Assembly (NCBI GenBank): GCA_035763085.1
Contig: DASUBV010000099.1
Coordinates: 1-61,359 of the forward strand
Direction: 5' to 3'
Source: DASUBV01 sp035763085
GTDB taxonomy: Bacteria; Actinomycetota; Actinomycetes; Streptosporangiales; Streptosporangiaceae
DNA length: 61,359 nt
Position 1 is the first letter of the stretch. Every line of letters begins with the position of its first letter. The position numbers and the translations under genes are program-made. Shown in pieces: positions 7,179 through 16,713 of this stretch. The notes under the pieces are model-generated. The model was not told the origin of the DNA and ran no database searches. It worked only from the letters and a program-made list of their open reading frames with translations.

Positions 7179-8447
7179 TCAGCCGTCGGACTGGATGACG
7201 CGGCCCTTCCACTCGCCGCCGCGGCCCCGGTGGTGGCGGCGGGCGGAATCGGCCGTCATCGCGGTGTACAGCAGCGCGATCAGCGGCAGGGCCGGCGCGC
7301 GCAGCGGCGACAGCCGGTAGAGCCGCAGCATCGGCACGAAGCTGGCGGCCATCAGGGCCCAGCCGGCCAGCCCGGCCGCGGCCAGCCCGGCGGCCGCCGC
7401 CCCGTCGCCGGCCGCCACGGCGATGAGCCCGGCGACGGCGGCCGCGGGCGGCAGCAGGTACAGCCACAGCAGGCCGATGACGGTGCCGGCCAGGATGACG
7501 GGGGAGTAGCGCAGCTGGGTGTAGGCGCTGCGGGCCACCATGTCCCACAGCTCGGCGAGGTGGTCATACGGCCGGGTGCTGGTGACCTCGGTGGTCAGGC
7601 CCAGCCAGGTGTCGGCGCCGGCGGCGCGCTTGACCAGCCGCCCCAGCGCCACGTCGTCGATGCGCGCGGCGCGGATGGCGGCCAGGCCGCCCGCGGCGGC
7701 CAGCACCTCGCGGCGGACCAGCATGCACCCGCCGGCTGCCGCGGCGGTCCGGCTGCCGCGCCGGTTCACCCGGCGGAACGGGTACAGCTGGGCGAAGAAG
7801 TACACGAACGCGGGCACGATCAGCCGTTCCCAGCCGGTGGCGGCCCGCAGCAGCGCCATCTGGGACACCAGGGCCCGCCGGTCCCCGGCGGCGGCCCGGA
7901 CCAGCCCGGTGACGGCGCCCGGTGCGTAGCCGATGTCGGCATCGGTGAACAGCAGGTAGTCCGCGTCCGGGGCGGCCGCCATGCCCTGGGCCATGGCCCA
8001 GACCTTGCCCGCCCAGCCCGCCGGGCGGGGCCGCCCGGCCACGACGGACAGCGTCTTGCCCGGCGCGGGGGCAGCCTGGCCGGCCGGGGCGGGCGGGCCG
8101 GCGGGCGCGGCGGCCGGATCGGTGAGCTGGGCAGCGTGGCTGACGGCCCAGCCCGCGGCCCGGCCCAGCAGGGCCGCGGTCCCGGCGGTGCCGTCGGTGC
8201 TCTCGTCGTCGACCAGGACCACGTTCAGCACGCCGGGGTAGTCCTGGGCCAGCAGGCTGGGCAGGCTGCCGGGCAGCGCGGCCGCCTCGTCCCTGGCCGG
8301 GATCACCGCCGTCACCGCCGGCCAGGCGACCGGATCGGCCGCCCCGGCGGGCAGCCGCTGGCTGGTCCGCCAGAACCCGCCGTGACACGCCAGGAGATAG
8401 GCCCACGCGACAGCGGCCAGGGCGCTGGCCACGAGGGCGGGGATCAT
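7179..8447 (-). CDS. hpnB: Hopanoid-associated glycosyltransferase, GT2 (HpnB-like)
   Basis: 422 aa membrane GT2 enzyme. An N-terminal membrane segment (ALVASALAAVAWAYLLAC) is followed by the GT-A domain: VTAVIPARDEAAALPGSL, VVLVDDESTDGT, GWAGKVWAMAQG and the DXD-like LLFTDADIGYAP. The HpnB pattern is clear in IVPAFVYFFAQLYPFRRVN, AAAAGGCMLVRREVL, RIDDVALGRLVKR and YTQLRYSPVILAGTV. The C-terminus has several more membrane helices. HpnB proteins are linked to hopanoid side-chain sugar transfer, but the sugar and acceptor are not shown here. No squalene-hopene cyclase gene is in this window, so the gene stands alone. A Pro/Ala-rich loop (~residues 110-130) follows the first GT motifs. Confidence 0.87.
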   Translation of the reverse strand: MIPALVASALAAVAWAYLLACHGGFWRTSQRLPAGAADPVAWPAVTAVIPARDEAAALPGSLPSLLAQDYPGVLNVVLVDDESTDGTAGTAALLGRAAGWAVSHAAQLTDPAAAPAGPPAPAGQAAPAPGKTLSVVAGRPRPAGWAGKVWAMAQGMAAAPDADYLLFTDADIGYAPGAVTGLVRAAAGDRRALVSQMALLRAATGWERLIVPAFVYFFAQLYPFRRVNRRGSRTAAAAGGCMLVRREVLAAAGGLAAIRAARIDDVALGRLVKRAAGADTWLGLTTEVTSTRPYDHLAELWDMVARSAYTQLRYSPVILAGTVIGLLWLYLLPPAAAVAGLIAVAAGDGAAAAGLAAAGLAGWALMAASFVPMLRLYRLSPLRAPALPLIALLYTAMTADSARRHHRGRGGEWKGRVIQSDG

Positions 8448-8558
8448 GAGCCACAGCCTGGCATAACCAGGCCGCCGCCGCGGCGCTGGCTGCCGCGGAG
8501 CTGCCTCCTACGGCAGGCCCGGAGCGGCTACCGGGCCAGGGTTGTCGCCGGGCTTGAA

Positions 8559-8564
8559 TAGAGT
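8559..8564 (+). promoter_or_regulatory. -10 hexamer for leaderless uvrC mRNA
   Basis: TAGAGT lies 7 nt before GTG 8572. No Shine-Dalgarno sequence precedes this start, so the -10 supports both the chosen start codon and a leaderless transcript for the uvrC-rapZ-yvcK-whiA series. Confidence 0.45.
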
Positions 8565-8571
8565 TAATGCT

Positions 8572-10650
8572 GTGGCAGATCCGGCGAGCTACCGGCCGGC
8601 TTACGGCTCGATTCCCGAGTCCCCCGGCGTCTACAGATTCCGCGATGAGGGCGGCCGGGTCGTCTATGTCGGCAAGGCCAAGAACCTGCGCCAGCGGCTG
8701 AACTCCTACTTCGCCGACTTCGCCAGCCTGCACCCGCGCACCCAGACCATGCTGACCACGGCCGCCCGGGTGGACTGGACCATCGTCGGCACCGAGGTCG
8801 AGGCGCTGCAGCTGGAGTACTCCTGGATCAAGGAGTTCGACCCGCGGTTCAACGTCCGCTACCGCGACGACAAGAGCTACCCCTACCTGGCCGTCACCAT
8901 GGACGAGGAGTACCCGCGGGTGATGGTCATGCGCGGCGCCCGGCGCCGCGGGGTCCGCTACTTCGGCCCGTACTCGCACGCCTGGGCAATCCGCGACACC
9001 GTCGACACGCTGCTGCGGGTCTTCCCGGTGCGGACCTGCTCGGCCGGGGTCTTCAAGCGCGCGGGCCAGATCGGCCGGCCCTGCCTGCTGGGCTACATCG
9101 GCAAGTGCTCGGCGCCGTGCGTGGACCGGATCAGCGCGGCCGGGCACCGGCTGCTGGCCGAGGAGTTCTGCGACTTCATGGCGGGCCAGTCCACCAAGTT
9201 CATCCGCCGCCTCGAGCGCGAGATGCGGCGGGCCAGCGCCGCCGAGGAGTACGAGCGGGCGGCCCGGCTGCGCGACGACATCCAGGCCCTGCAGCGGGCG
9301 CTGGAGAAGCAGGCCGTCGTGCTCGGCGACGGCACCGACTGCGACGTCATCGCCCTGGCCGAGGACCAGCTGGAAGCGGCCGTGCAGGTCTTCTACGTGC
9401 GCGGCGGCCGGGTCCGCGGCCAGCGCGGCTGGGTGGTCGACAAGGTCGAGGAGGTCAGCACCGGGGAGCTGGTCGAGCAGTTCCTGGGCCAGGTCTACCG
9501 GGACGACGCCGTGGCCGCCGACCGGGCGGTCGGCCCCGAGCCGGCCGCCTCGCGGCGCGGCGAGGTCCGCGGGGCGGGCGGCGCGGGCCGCGGCGGCAGC
9601 CGGGCCGCGCCGGGCGCCGGGCTGGTGCCGCGCGAGGTACTGGTGCCCGAGCTGCCGCCGGACACCGCGGCGGTGGAGGAGTGGCTGGCCGAGCGGCGCG
9701 GCAGCCGGGTCGGGCTGCGGGTGCCGCAGCGCGGCGACAAGAAGGCGCTGCTGGACACGGTGGCCCGCAACGCCCGGGAGTCGCTGGCGCTGCACAAGAC
9801 CCGCCGGGCCAGCGACCTGACCACCCGCAGCCGGGCGCTGAGCGAGATCGCCGAGGCGCTCGGGCTGGACGACGCGCCGCTGCGGATCGAGAGCTACGAC
9901 GTGTCCAACCTGCAGGGCACCCACGTGGTGGCCTCGATGGTGGTGTTCGAGGACGGGCTCGCGCGTAAGTCGGAGTACCGCCGCTTTGCCATCAGGGGCC
10001 TGGACGGGACCGACGACGTCGCCGCCATCCACGAGGTGATCATGCGCCGGTTCCGCCGCTACCTGGAGGAGCGCGAGCAGATCGCCGAGGCGGCCGGGGC
10101 CGAGCCCGGCGTCGAGGAGCAGCTGCAGCGGCAGCGCAAGTTCGCCTACCCGCCGGGGCTGCTGGTCATCGACGGCGGGCCCGCCCAGGTCGCGGCGGCG
10201 GTCAAGGCGCTGGAAGAGGTCGGCGTCGTGGACGTGGCCGTCTGCGGGCTGGCCAAGCGCCTGGAGGAGGTGTGGCTGCCCGGCGATGACAGCCCGGTGA
10301 TCCTGCCGCGCACCAGCGAGGGACTGTACCTGCTGCAGCGCGTCCGCGATGAGGCGCACCGTTTTGCCATCACCTATCACCGCAAGAAGCGGTCGGCGGC
10401 GCTGACGGTCAGCGAACTGGACGGCATTCCTGGCCTTGGCCAGGCACGGCGGGCTACGCTGCTGCGGCACTTCGGCTCGGTGCGCAAGCTCAGTGCCGCG
10501 AGCGTCAGCCAGATTGCCGGACTGCCCGGCTTCGGCCAGCGGACGGCTGAGGCGGTCTACGCCGCGCTGCACCAGGGCGAGCAGCCCGCGACTGACGAGG
10601 GGGAAGCGATGATCGGGGGGAGCGCCGTGACCGACGGTGGCCGGACGTGA
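8572..10650 (+). CDS. uvrC: Excinuclease ABC subunit C
   Basis: 692 aa from GTG 8572, a start chosen because the homologous N-terminus (ADPASYRPAYGSIPESPGVY) begins there. It makes both incisions in nucleotide excision repair. Domains: GIY-YIG nuclease (~10-95: GVYRFRDEGGRVVYVGKAKN), Cys-rich segment (CLLGYIGKCSAPC), UVR motif (EEYERAARLRDDIQALQ, ~215-235), UvrC/RNase H-like domain (RIESYDVSNLQGTHVVASMV; GLLVIDGGPAQV) and C-terminal helix-hairpin-helix repeats (GIPGLGQARRATLL; IAGLPGFGQRTAEAVY). Residues ~322-353 are a Gly/Arg/Ala-rich insertion before the RNase H-like domain. The stop overlaps the rapZ GTG by 4 nt. Confidence 0.97.
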   Translation: MADPASYRPAYGSIPESPGVYRFRDEGGRVVYVGKAKNLRQRLNSYFADFASLHPRTQTMLTTAARVDWTIVGTEVEALQLEYSWIKEFDPRFNVRYRDDKSYPYLAVTMDEEYPRVMVMRGARRRGVRYFGPYSHAWAIRDTVDTLLRVFPVRTCSAGVFKRAGQIGRPCLLGYIGKCSAPCVDRISAAGHRLLAEEFCDFMAGQSTKFIRRLEREMRRASAAEEYERAARLRDDIQALQRALEKQAVVLGDGTDCDVIALAEDQLEAAVQVFYVRGGRVRGQRGWVVDKVEEVSTGELVEQFLGQVYRDDAVAADRAVGPEPAASRRGEVRGAGGAGRGGSRAAPGAGLVPREVLVPELPPDTAAVEEWLAERRGSRVGLRVPQRGDKKALLDTVARNARESLALHKTRRASDLTTRSRALSEIAEALGLDDAPLRIESYDVSNLQGTHVVASMVVFEDGLARKSEYRRFAIRGLDGTDDVAAIHEVIMRRFRRYLEEREQIAEAAGAEPGVEEQLQRQRKFAYPPGLLVIDGGPAQVAAAVKALEEVGVVDVAVCGLAKRLEEVWLPGDDSPVILPRTSEGLYLLQRVRDEAHRFAITYHRKKRSAALTVSELDGIPGLGQARRATLLRHFGSVRKLSAASVSQIAGLPGFGQRTAEAVYAALHQGEQPATDEGEAMIGGSAVTDGGRT

Positions 10651-11522
10651 CGGCCGACGACGCCGCGCCGGAGCTGGTGATCATCACCGGCCTGTCCGGC
10701 GCGGGCCGCAGCACGGCGGCCAAGTCGCTGGAGGACCTGGACTGGTTCGTCGCCGACAACATGCCGCCCGACCTGCTGCCCACCATGGCCGACCTGGCCC
10801 GGCGGGCGAAGGGCGCGGTGCCCCGGCTGGCCGCGGTGGTGGACGTGCGCAGCCGCGCGTTCTCCACCGACCTCAAGTCGGCCATCAGCGACCTGCATGC
10901 CCGCGGCGTCCGGCCGTACGTGGTGTTCCTCGAGGCGGCCGACGAGACCCTGGTGCGCCGGTTCGACAGCGTCAGCCGGCCGCACCCGCTGCAGGAGGGC
11001 GGCCGGGTCGTGGACGGCATCGCTGCCGAGCGGGAGCTGCTGCAGCCGCTGCGCGCCGAGGCCGACCTGGTGCTGGACACCTCCGCGCTGAACGTGCACG
11101 AGCTGCGCTCGCGGATGCAGGACACCTTCGCCACCGAGGGCGACACGGCGCTGCGGGTCACGGTGGTGTCGTTCGGCTTCAAGTACGGGCTGCCGGTGGA
11201 CGCCGACATGGTGGCCGACTGCCGGTTCCTGCCCAACCCGCACTGGGTCGCCGAGCTGGCCCCGCTGACCGGCCGGGACCGGCCGGTGCGCGAGTACGTC
11301 ATGGGCCAGCCGGGCGCGGATGACTTCCTGGAGGCCTACATCAGGGCGCTGCAGATCGCGCTGGCGGGCTATGACCGGGCCGGGCGGCACTTCGTGGTGC
11401 TCGCGGTGGGCTGCACCGGCGGCAAGCACCGCAGCGTCGTCATCGCCGAGGAGATCGCGGCGCGGCTGTCCGGTACCTGGCCGGGCATCCAGGTGTCGCA
11501 CCGGGACCTGGGGCGCGAGTAG
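10647..11522 (+). CDS. rapZ: RNase adapter RapZ / YvcJ-family nucleotide-binding protein
   Basis: 291 aa, GTG overlapping the uvrC stop (GTGA). The Walker A region is ITGLSGAGRSTAAKSLEDLDW. The DNMPPDLLPTM and VDVRSRAF segments and the C-terminal block VAVGCTGGKHRSVVIAEEIA are characteristic of the family (YhbJ/YvcJ/RapZ). In E. coli RapZ controls GlmZ small-RNA decay; in actinobacteria the role is not settled, and the name here is by family. Its place between uvrC and yvcK-whiA is the conserved actinobacterial and Firmicute arrangement. Confidence 0.95.
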   Translation: MTADDAAPELVIITGLSGAGRSTAAKSLEDLDWFVADNMPPDLLPTMADLARRAKGAVPRLAAVVDVRSRAFSTDLKSAISDLHARGVRPYVVFLEAADETLVRRFDSVSRPHPLQEGGRVVDGIAAERELLQPLRAEADLVLDTSALNVHELRSRMQDTFATEGDTALRVTVVSFGFKYGLPVDADMVADCRFLPNPHWVAELAPLTGRDRPVREYVMGQPGADDFLEAYIRALQIALAGYDRAGRHFVVLAVGCTGGKHRSVVIAEEIAARLSGTWPGIQVSHRDLGRE

Positions 11523-11526
11523 CGCG

Positions 11527-12513
11527 ATGCAGCAGGGTTCCAGGTCAGGCGAGGTGGCCGGGCGGCCGCACTTCCAGAAGGTCGTCGCCCTCGGCGGCGG
11601 GCACGGGCTGCACGCGTCGCTGTCGGCGCTGCGCCGGGTGACCCGCGACCTGACCGCGGTCGTCACGGTGGCCGACGACGGCGGGTCCAGCGGCCGGCTG
11701 CGCCGCGAGTTCGGCGTGCTGCCGCCCGGTGACCTGCGGATGGCGCTGGCCGCGCTGTGCGGCGACGATGCCTGGGGCACCACCTGGAGCCGGGTGATCC
11801 AGCACCGCTTCACCGGCGAGCAGGAGCTGGGCGGGCACTCGGTCGGCAATGTCCTGATCGTCGCGCTGTGGGAGCTGCTGGGCGACTCGGTGCAGGGCCT
11901 GGACTGGGTGGCCCGGCTGCTGGGCGCGCACGGCCGGGTGCTGCCGATGTGCTCGGTGCCGCTGGACCTGGCGGCCGAGGTCGAGGGCGCAGATCCGCGC
12001 AGGCCGGACGAGATCAGCGTGGTTCGCGGTCAGGTCGCCTGCGCGACCACGCCCGGGCGGGTACGGTCGATGTCATTGATACCGGCGGACCCGCCGGCCT
12101 GCCCGGAGGCGGTGCAGGCGATCGAGTCCGCGGACTGGGTAGTGCTCGGGCCCGGCTCGTGGTTCACCAGCGTGCTGCCGCACCTGCTGGTGCCCGGCCT
12201 CGCGCGGGCGCTGCTCAGCACCCGCGCGCGGCGGATCGTCGCGCTGAACCTGGCACCGCAGCCGGGGGAGACGGAGGGCTTCTCCCCCCATGCGCACCTG
12301 GAGGTACTGGCCGACCATGCGCCGGAGTTGGCCATAGACGTGGTGCTCGCCGATGCAGGCGCGGTGGAGGGAACCAAAGCGGAGCTCGAGAAGGCGGCCG
12401 GGCTGCTCGGCGGCCGTCTCGTGCTGGCGGACCTGGCCATGGGGGACGGGTCGCCTCGCCATGATCCGCGGCGGCTGGCCGGCGCGTTCGCGCAGATATT
12501 CGAGGGGGAGTGA
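11527..12513 (+). CDS. yvcK: YvcK-family (gluconeogenesis factor, CofD-like) protein
   Basis: 328 aa from ATG 11527, 4 nt after the rapZ stop. Motifs of the YvcK/CofD fold: VVALGGGHGLHASLSALR at the N-terminus, VVTVADDGGSSGRLRREFG, LPPGDLRMALAALCGDD, HSVGNVLIVALWELLGD and VVLGPGSWFTSVLPHLLV. Homologs bind UDP-sugars and affect cell shape and growth on gluconeogenic carbon sources. It lies in a series with rapZ and whiA, a conserved trio. Confidence 0.95.
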   Translation: MQQGSRSGEVAGRPHFQKVVALGGGHGLHASLSALRRVTRDLTAVVTVADDGGSSGRLRREFGVLPPGDLRMALAALCGDDAWGTTWSRVIQHRFTGEQELGGHSVGNVLIVALWELLGDSVQGLDWVARLLGAHGRVLPMCSVPLDLAAEVEGADPRRPDEISVVRGQVACATTPGRVRSMSLIPADPPACPEAVQAIESADWVVLGPGSWFTSVLPHLLVPGLARALLSTRARRIVALNLAPQPGETEGFSPHAHLEVLADHAPELAIDVVLADAGAVEGTKAELEKAAGLLGGRLVLADLAMGDGSPRHDPRRLAGAFAQIFEGE

Positions 12514-12518
12514 AGCCC

Positions 12519-13499
12519 ATGGCGCTGACCGGCCTGGTGAAGGACGAGCTCAGCCGAGTCACCGTGCTCAAGCCGTGCTGCCGCAAGGCGGAGGTTTCGA
12601 CGCTGCTGCGCTTTGCCGGCGGGCTGCACCTGGCCGCGGGGCGCATCGTCATCGAGGCCGAGCTCGACACCGGGGTGGCCGCGCGGCGGCTCCGCAAGGA
12701 CATCGCCGAGGTCTTCGGGCATGCCTCAGAGCTGATCGTGGTAGCGCCGGGCGGGCTGCGCAAGGGCAACCGGTACGTGGTGCGGGTCAGCCGGGACGGG
12801 GACAGCCTGGCCCGCCAGACCGGCCTGGTGGACAGCCACGGGCGGCCGGTCCGCGGGCTGCCCCGCCAGGTCGTGGCAGGCACGACCTGTGACTGCGAGG
12901 CGGCCTGGCGCGGGGCGTTCCTGGCGCACGGCTGCCTCACCGAGCCGGGCCGGTCGATGTCGCTGGAGGTCACCTGCCCCGGCCCGGAGACGGCGCTGGC
13001 CATGGTCGGCGCCGCGCGGCGGCTCAAGATCCACGCCAAGGCCCGCGACGTGCGCGGCGTGGACCGGGTGGTGGTCCGCGACGGCGACGCGATCAGCGCC
13101 CTGCTGACCCGGCTGGGCGCGCACGACAGCGTGCTGGCCTGGGAGGAGCGGCGGATGCGCCGCGAGGTCCGGGCCACGGCCAACCGGCTGGCCAACTTCG
13201 ACGACGCCAACCTGCGGCGCAGCGCCCGGGCCGCGGTCGCGGCCGGGGCCCGGGTGGAGCGGGCCCTGGAGATCCTGGGCAGCGACGCGCCCGAGCACCT
13301 GATCGTGGCCGGCGAGCTGCGGATCAAGCACCGCCAGGCCAGCCTGGAGGAGCTCGGCCAGCTGGCCGAGCCGGTGCTGACCAAGGACGCGATCGCCGGC
13401 CGGATCCGGCGGCTGCTGGCCCTGGCCGACCGGCGGGCCATGGAGCTGGGGGTGCCCAGCACCGAGGCCACCCTGACCCCGGACATGCTGGTGCCCTGA
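12519..13499 (+). CDS. whiA: WhiA sporulation/cell-division transcription factor
   Basis: 326 aa from ATG 12519, chosen because GGGGGAG (12504-12510) gives an 8-nt spacing and homologs begin at this Met-Ala (MALTGLVKDELSRV). The N-terminal two-thirds is a degenerate LAGLIDADG homing-endonuclease fold (CCRKAEVSTLLRFAGGLHL; AWRGAFLAHGCLTEPGRSM). The C-terminus is a helix-turn-helix (LEELGQLAEPVLTKDAIAGRIRRLLALAD). In Streptomyces WhiA acts with WhiB to start sporulation septation, so its presence is compatible with, but does not prove, sporulation. Confidence 0.97.
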   Translation: MALTGLVKDELSRVTVLKPCCRKAEVSTLLRFAGGLHLAAGRIVIEAELDTGVAARRLRKDIAEVFGHASELIVVAPGGLRKGNRYVVRVSRDGDSLARQTGLVDSHGRPVRGLPRQVVAGTTCDCEAAWRGAFLAHGCLTEPGRSMSLEVTCPGPETALAMVGAARRLKIHAKARDVRGVDRVVVRDGDAISALLTRLGAHDSVLAWEERRMRREVRATANRLANFDDANLRRSARAAVAAGARVERALEILGSDAPEHLIVAGELRIKHRQASLEELGQLAEPVLTKDAIAGRIRRLLALADRRAMELGVPSTEATLTPDMLVP

Positions 13500-13630
13500 G
13501 GCCCGTCGCATGCGAGCCGGGGGCCCGGCGTCCGGTAATCTCATGACGCCGGGACAGTCAGGGCAGCGCGGCCCGCGATGGTCCTGTTTCCGCTCGCTGA
13601 GAGCGACCTATATGCGAAGGAGAGAGTGCA

Positions 13631-14653
13631 GTGACTGTCCGCGTGGGCATCAACGGTTTTGGCCGGATCGGGCGGAATTTCTGGCGCGCGGTGCACGCCG
13701 GCGCTGGCGGTGCCGCTGACATCGAGATCGTCGCCGCCAACGACCTGGGCAACGTGGCCACCTGTGCGCACCTGCTCAAGTACGACACCCTGCTGGGCAC
13801 CCTGCCCGAGGAGGTCACCGCCGAGGGTGATGCGATCCGCGTCGGGTCCGCGGAGATCAGGATGCTGGCCGTGCGCGAGCCCGCCGAGCTGCCCTGGGGC
13901 GAGCTGGGCGTGGACGTGGTGATCGAGTCCACCGGCCGGTTTACCAAGGCCGCCGACGCGGGCAAGCACCTGCAGGCCGGCGCGCGCAAGGTGATCATCT
14001 CCGCGCCCGCCTCGGGGGAGGACATCACCATCGTGATGGGCGTGAACGACGGCGCCTACGACCCCGCCGCGCACCACATCATCTCCAACGCCTCGTGCAC
14101 CACCAACTGCGTGGCCCCGCTGGCCAAGGTGCTGCACGACAGCTTCGGCATCCGGCAGGGGCTGATGACCACGGTGCATGCCTACACCAACGACCAGGTC
14201 ATCCTGGACTTCCCGCACAAGGACCTGCGCCGGGCCCGCGCGGCCGCGCAGAACATCATCCCGACCACCACCGGTGCCGCCAAGGCGACCGCGCTGGTGC
14301 TGCCCGAGCTGCGGGGCAAGCTGGACGGCATGGCGATGCGGGTGCCGGTCTCGGACGGGTCGGTGACCGACCTGGTCGTCCGGCTGGAGCGCGAGGTCAC
14401 CAGGGACGAGGTGAACTCGGCCTACCGCGCTGCGGCCGACGGCCCGCTGAAGGGGTACCTGCACTACACCGCCGACCCGATCGTCTCCTCCGACATCGTC
14501 GGAACGCCGTACTCCTGCACCTTCGACTCCAGCCTCACGATGGCGTTCGGCGACCAGGTCAAGGTCATCGGCTGGTACGACAACGAGTGGGGCTACTCCA
14601 GCCGGCTGGCCGACCTCACCGCGCTGGTCGGCACGTCGCTCCCGGCCCGCTGA
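13631..14653 (+). CDS. gap: Glyceraldehyde-3-phosphate dehydrogenase, type I
   Basis: 340 aa, GTG start preceded by GAAGGAG. NAD-binding N-terminus VRVGINGFGRIGRNFWRA; the catalytic Cys is C156 in SNASCTTNC, and the partner His lies in TTVHAYTNDQ. The C-terminal catalytic domain ends with WYDNEWGYSSRLADL. It catalyses the phosphorylating oxidation of GAP in glycolysis. It is first of the gap-pgk-tpiA-secG set; pgk begins 14 nt later. The 131-nt gap after whiA has a TAATCT hexamer (13536-13541) but no convincing -35. Confidence 0.98.
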   Translation: MTVRVGINGFGRIGRNFWRAVHAGAGGAADIEIVAANDLGNVATCAHLLKYDTLLGTLPEEVTAEGDAIRVGSAEIRMLAVREPAELPWGELGVDVVIESTGRFTKAADAGKHLQAGARKVIISAPASGEDITIVMGVNDGAYDPAAHHIISNASCTTNCVAPLAKVLHDSFGIRQGLMTTVHAYTNDQVILDFPHKDLRRARAAAQNIIPTTTGAAKATALVLPELRGKLDGMAMRVPVSDGSVTDLVVRLEREVTRDEVNSAYRAAADGPLKGYLHYTADPIVSSDIVGTPYSCTFDSSLTMAFGDQVKVIGWYDNEWGYSSRLADLTALVGTSLPAR

Positions 14654-14667
14654 GGCCTGCCAGCGCC

Positions 14668-15876
14668 ATGAAGACCATCGACGACCTGCCGGTCAGCGGC
14701 GCGACGGTGCTGCTGCGGGCCGACCTGAACGTCCCGCTGGACGGCACCGCCATCACCGACGACGGCCGGATCCGGGCCAGCCTGCCCACCATCCGCAAGC
14801 TCACCGGGCGCGGCGCCAGGGTGGTCATCGCCGCCCACCTCGGCCGGCCCGCGGGCGCCGGCTACGCCGAGCGCGCGGCCGGCGGGCCGTCGCTGGCGCC
14901 GGTGGCGGCCCGGCTGAGCGAGCTGCTCGGCCAGCCAGTGCCGCTGGCCGGGGACGTGGCGGGCCCGGCGGCGGCGGCGGTGGCCGCCGGGCTGGCCGGC
15001 GGCCAGGTGGCGCTGCTGGAGAACGTCCGGTTCGAGCCGGCCGAGACCAGCAAGGACGAGGGCGAGCGGGCCGGGCTGGCGGCCCGGCTGGCCGCCCTGG
15101 CCCAGCTGTACGTGGGCGACGGGTTCGGCGCCCTGCACCGCAGGCACGCCAGCGTCTACGACGTACCCCGGCTGCTGCCGTCTGCGGCCGGGGACCTGGT
15201 GCTCGCCGAGGTCTCGGTGCTGCGCAAGCTCACCGCCGCCCCCGAGCGGCCGTACGTGGTGGTGCTCGGCGGCGCCAAGCCGTCGGACAAGCTGGGCGTG
15301 ATCTCCAGCCTGCTCGGCGTGGCCGACCGGGTGCTGATCGGCGGCGGGATGTCCTACACCTTCCTCACCGCGCAGGGCCACGAGATGGGCCGCTCGCTGC
15401 TGGAGGCCGACAAGGTGGACCAGTGCCGCCAGGTACTGGCCGAGGCCGCCGAGCGCGGGGTGGAGATCGTGCTCCCGGTGGACCTGGTCGGCGCGGCCAA
15501 GTTCGCCCCCGACGCCGAGCACGACGTGTTCGACGTCACCGCGTTCCCGGCCGACCACGAGGGCGTCGACATCGGCCCGCGGACCCGCGAGCTGTTCGCG
15601 GCCCGGCTGGCAGGCGCCCGGACTGTCTTCTGGAACGGCCCGGTCGGGGTCTTCGAGTTCCCCGCCTTCGCGGCCGGCACGCTCGCGGTCGCCCGGGCCA
15701 TCGCGGCGGTGCCGGGCCTGACCGTGGTCGGCGGCGGCGACTCGGCGGCGGCCGTCCGCCAGCTGGGCCTGCCCGACGACGCCTTCGGGCACATCTCGAC
15801 CGGCGGCGGCGCCAGCCTGGAGTACCTGGAGGGCGCCACGCTGCCCGGCCTGCAGGCCCTGGAGGCGTCGCGATGA
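14668..15876 (+). CDS. pgk: Phosphoglycerate kinase
   Basis: 402 aa. Signature VLLRADLNVPLDG near the N-terminus, VIAAHLGRPAG, NVRFEPAETSKDEGE, and the hinge motif GAKPSDKLGVISSLL. Nucleotide-site glycine-rich segments: IGGGMSYTFL and VGGGDSAAAVRQLG, ending in ISTGGGASLEYLEG. It converts 1,3-bisphosphoglycerate and ADP to 3-phosphoglycerate and ATP. It is translationally coupled to tpiA: its TGA overlaps the tpiA ATG. Confidence 0.97.
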   Translation: MKTIDDLPVSGATVLLRADLNVPLDGTAITDDGRIRASLPTIRKLTGRGARVVIAAHLGRPAGAGYAERAAGGPSLAPVAARLSELLGQPVPLAGDVAGPAAAAVAAGLAGGQVALLENVRFEPAETSKDEGERAGLAARLAALAQLYVGDGFGALHRRHASVYDVPRLLPSAAGDLVLAEVSVLRKLTAAPERPYVVVLGGAKPSDKLGVISSLLGVADRVLIGGGMSYTFLTAQGHEMGRSLLEADKVDQCRQVLAEAAERGVEIVLPVDLVGAAKFAPDAEHDVFDVTAFPADHEGVDIGPRTRELFAARLAGARTVFWNGPVGVFEFPAFAAGTLAVARAIAAVPGLTVVGGGDSAAAVRQLGLPDDAFGHISTGGGASLEYLEGATLPGLQALEASR

Positions 15877-16676
15877 GTCCCGCCAAGGGCTGCGGCCGCA
15901 AGCCGCTGGTCGCCGGCAACTGGAAGATGCACAACAACCACTTCGAGGCGCTGGCGCTGACCCAGAAGCTGGCGTTCGCGCTGAACGCCAAGGACTTCGC
16001 CGCCGCGGACGTGGCCGTGCTGCCGCCGTTCACGGCGCTGCGCAGCGTGCAGACCCTCATCGAGGGTGACAAGCTGCAGCTCAGCTACGGTGCGCAGGAC
16101 ATCTCCGCGCATGACCAGGGCGCCTACACCGGCGAGGTGTCCGGCCGGATGCTGGCCAAGCTCGGCTGCCATTTCGTGCTGGCCGGGCACTCCGAGCGGC
16201 GGCAGTACCACCACGAGGACGACGCCCTGGTCGGCGCGAAGGTCCAGGCGGCGCTGCGGGCCCAGATCGTGCCCATCCTGTGCGTGGGGGAGCCGCTGGC
16301 GGTCCGCGAGGCCGGCGAGCACCTCGCCTACACCGTCAGCCAGCTCGACGGCGCGCTGGACGGGCTGACCGCCCAGCAGGTCGCGGGCCTGGTGGTGGCC
16401 TATGAGCCGGTATGGGCGATCGGCACCGGTCAGGTGGCCACCCCCGGGGACGCCCAGGAGGCCTGCGGCGCCGTCCGGGGCCGGATTTCCGCCGTTCACG
16501 GGGACGAAGTGGCCGGTGGTGTGCGTATTCTGTATGGCGGGTCCGTGAAGCCCGACAACATGCCTGCGATCATGGCCCAGCCGGACATCGACGGGGCGCT
16601 GGTCGGCGGGGCCAGCCTGGATGCCGGAGAATTCGTGCGGATCTGCCGGTATCGTGAGCTGGCCGCAGTTTCCTGA
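15873..16676 (+). CDS. tpiA: Triosephosphate isomerase
   Basis: 267 aa, ATG overlapping the pgk stop by 4 nt. N-terminal KPLVAGNWKMHNN holds the catalytic Asn and Lys. H106 in LAGHSERR is the electrophilic His, and E178 in VAYEPVWAIGTG is the base followed by loop 6. The phosphate-binding GGSVKPDN and GALVGGASL are intact. It interconverts DHAP and GAP. Confidence 0.97.
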   Translation: MSPAKGCGRKPLVAGNWKMHNNHFEALALTQKLAFALNAKDFAAADVAVLPPFTALRSVQTLIEGDKLQLSYGAQDISAHDQGAYTGEVSGRMLAKLGCHFVLAGHSERRQYHHEDDALVGAKVQAALRAQIVPILCVGEPLAVREAGEHLAYTVSQLDGALDGLTAQQVAGLVVAYEPVWAIGTGQVATPGDAQEACGAVRGRISAVHGDEVAGGVRILYGGSVKPDNMPAIMAQPDIDGALVGGASLDAGEFVRICRYRELAAVS

Positions 16677-16713
16677 GCCGGCATCCTGAGCGACGAGACG
16701 AGAAGACGCAGCA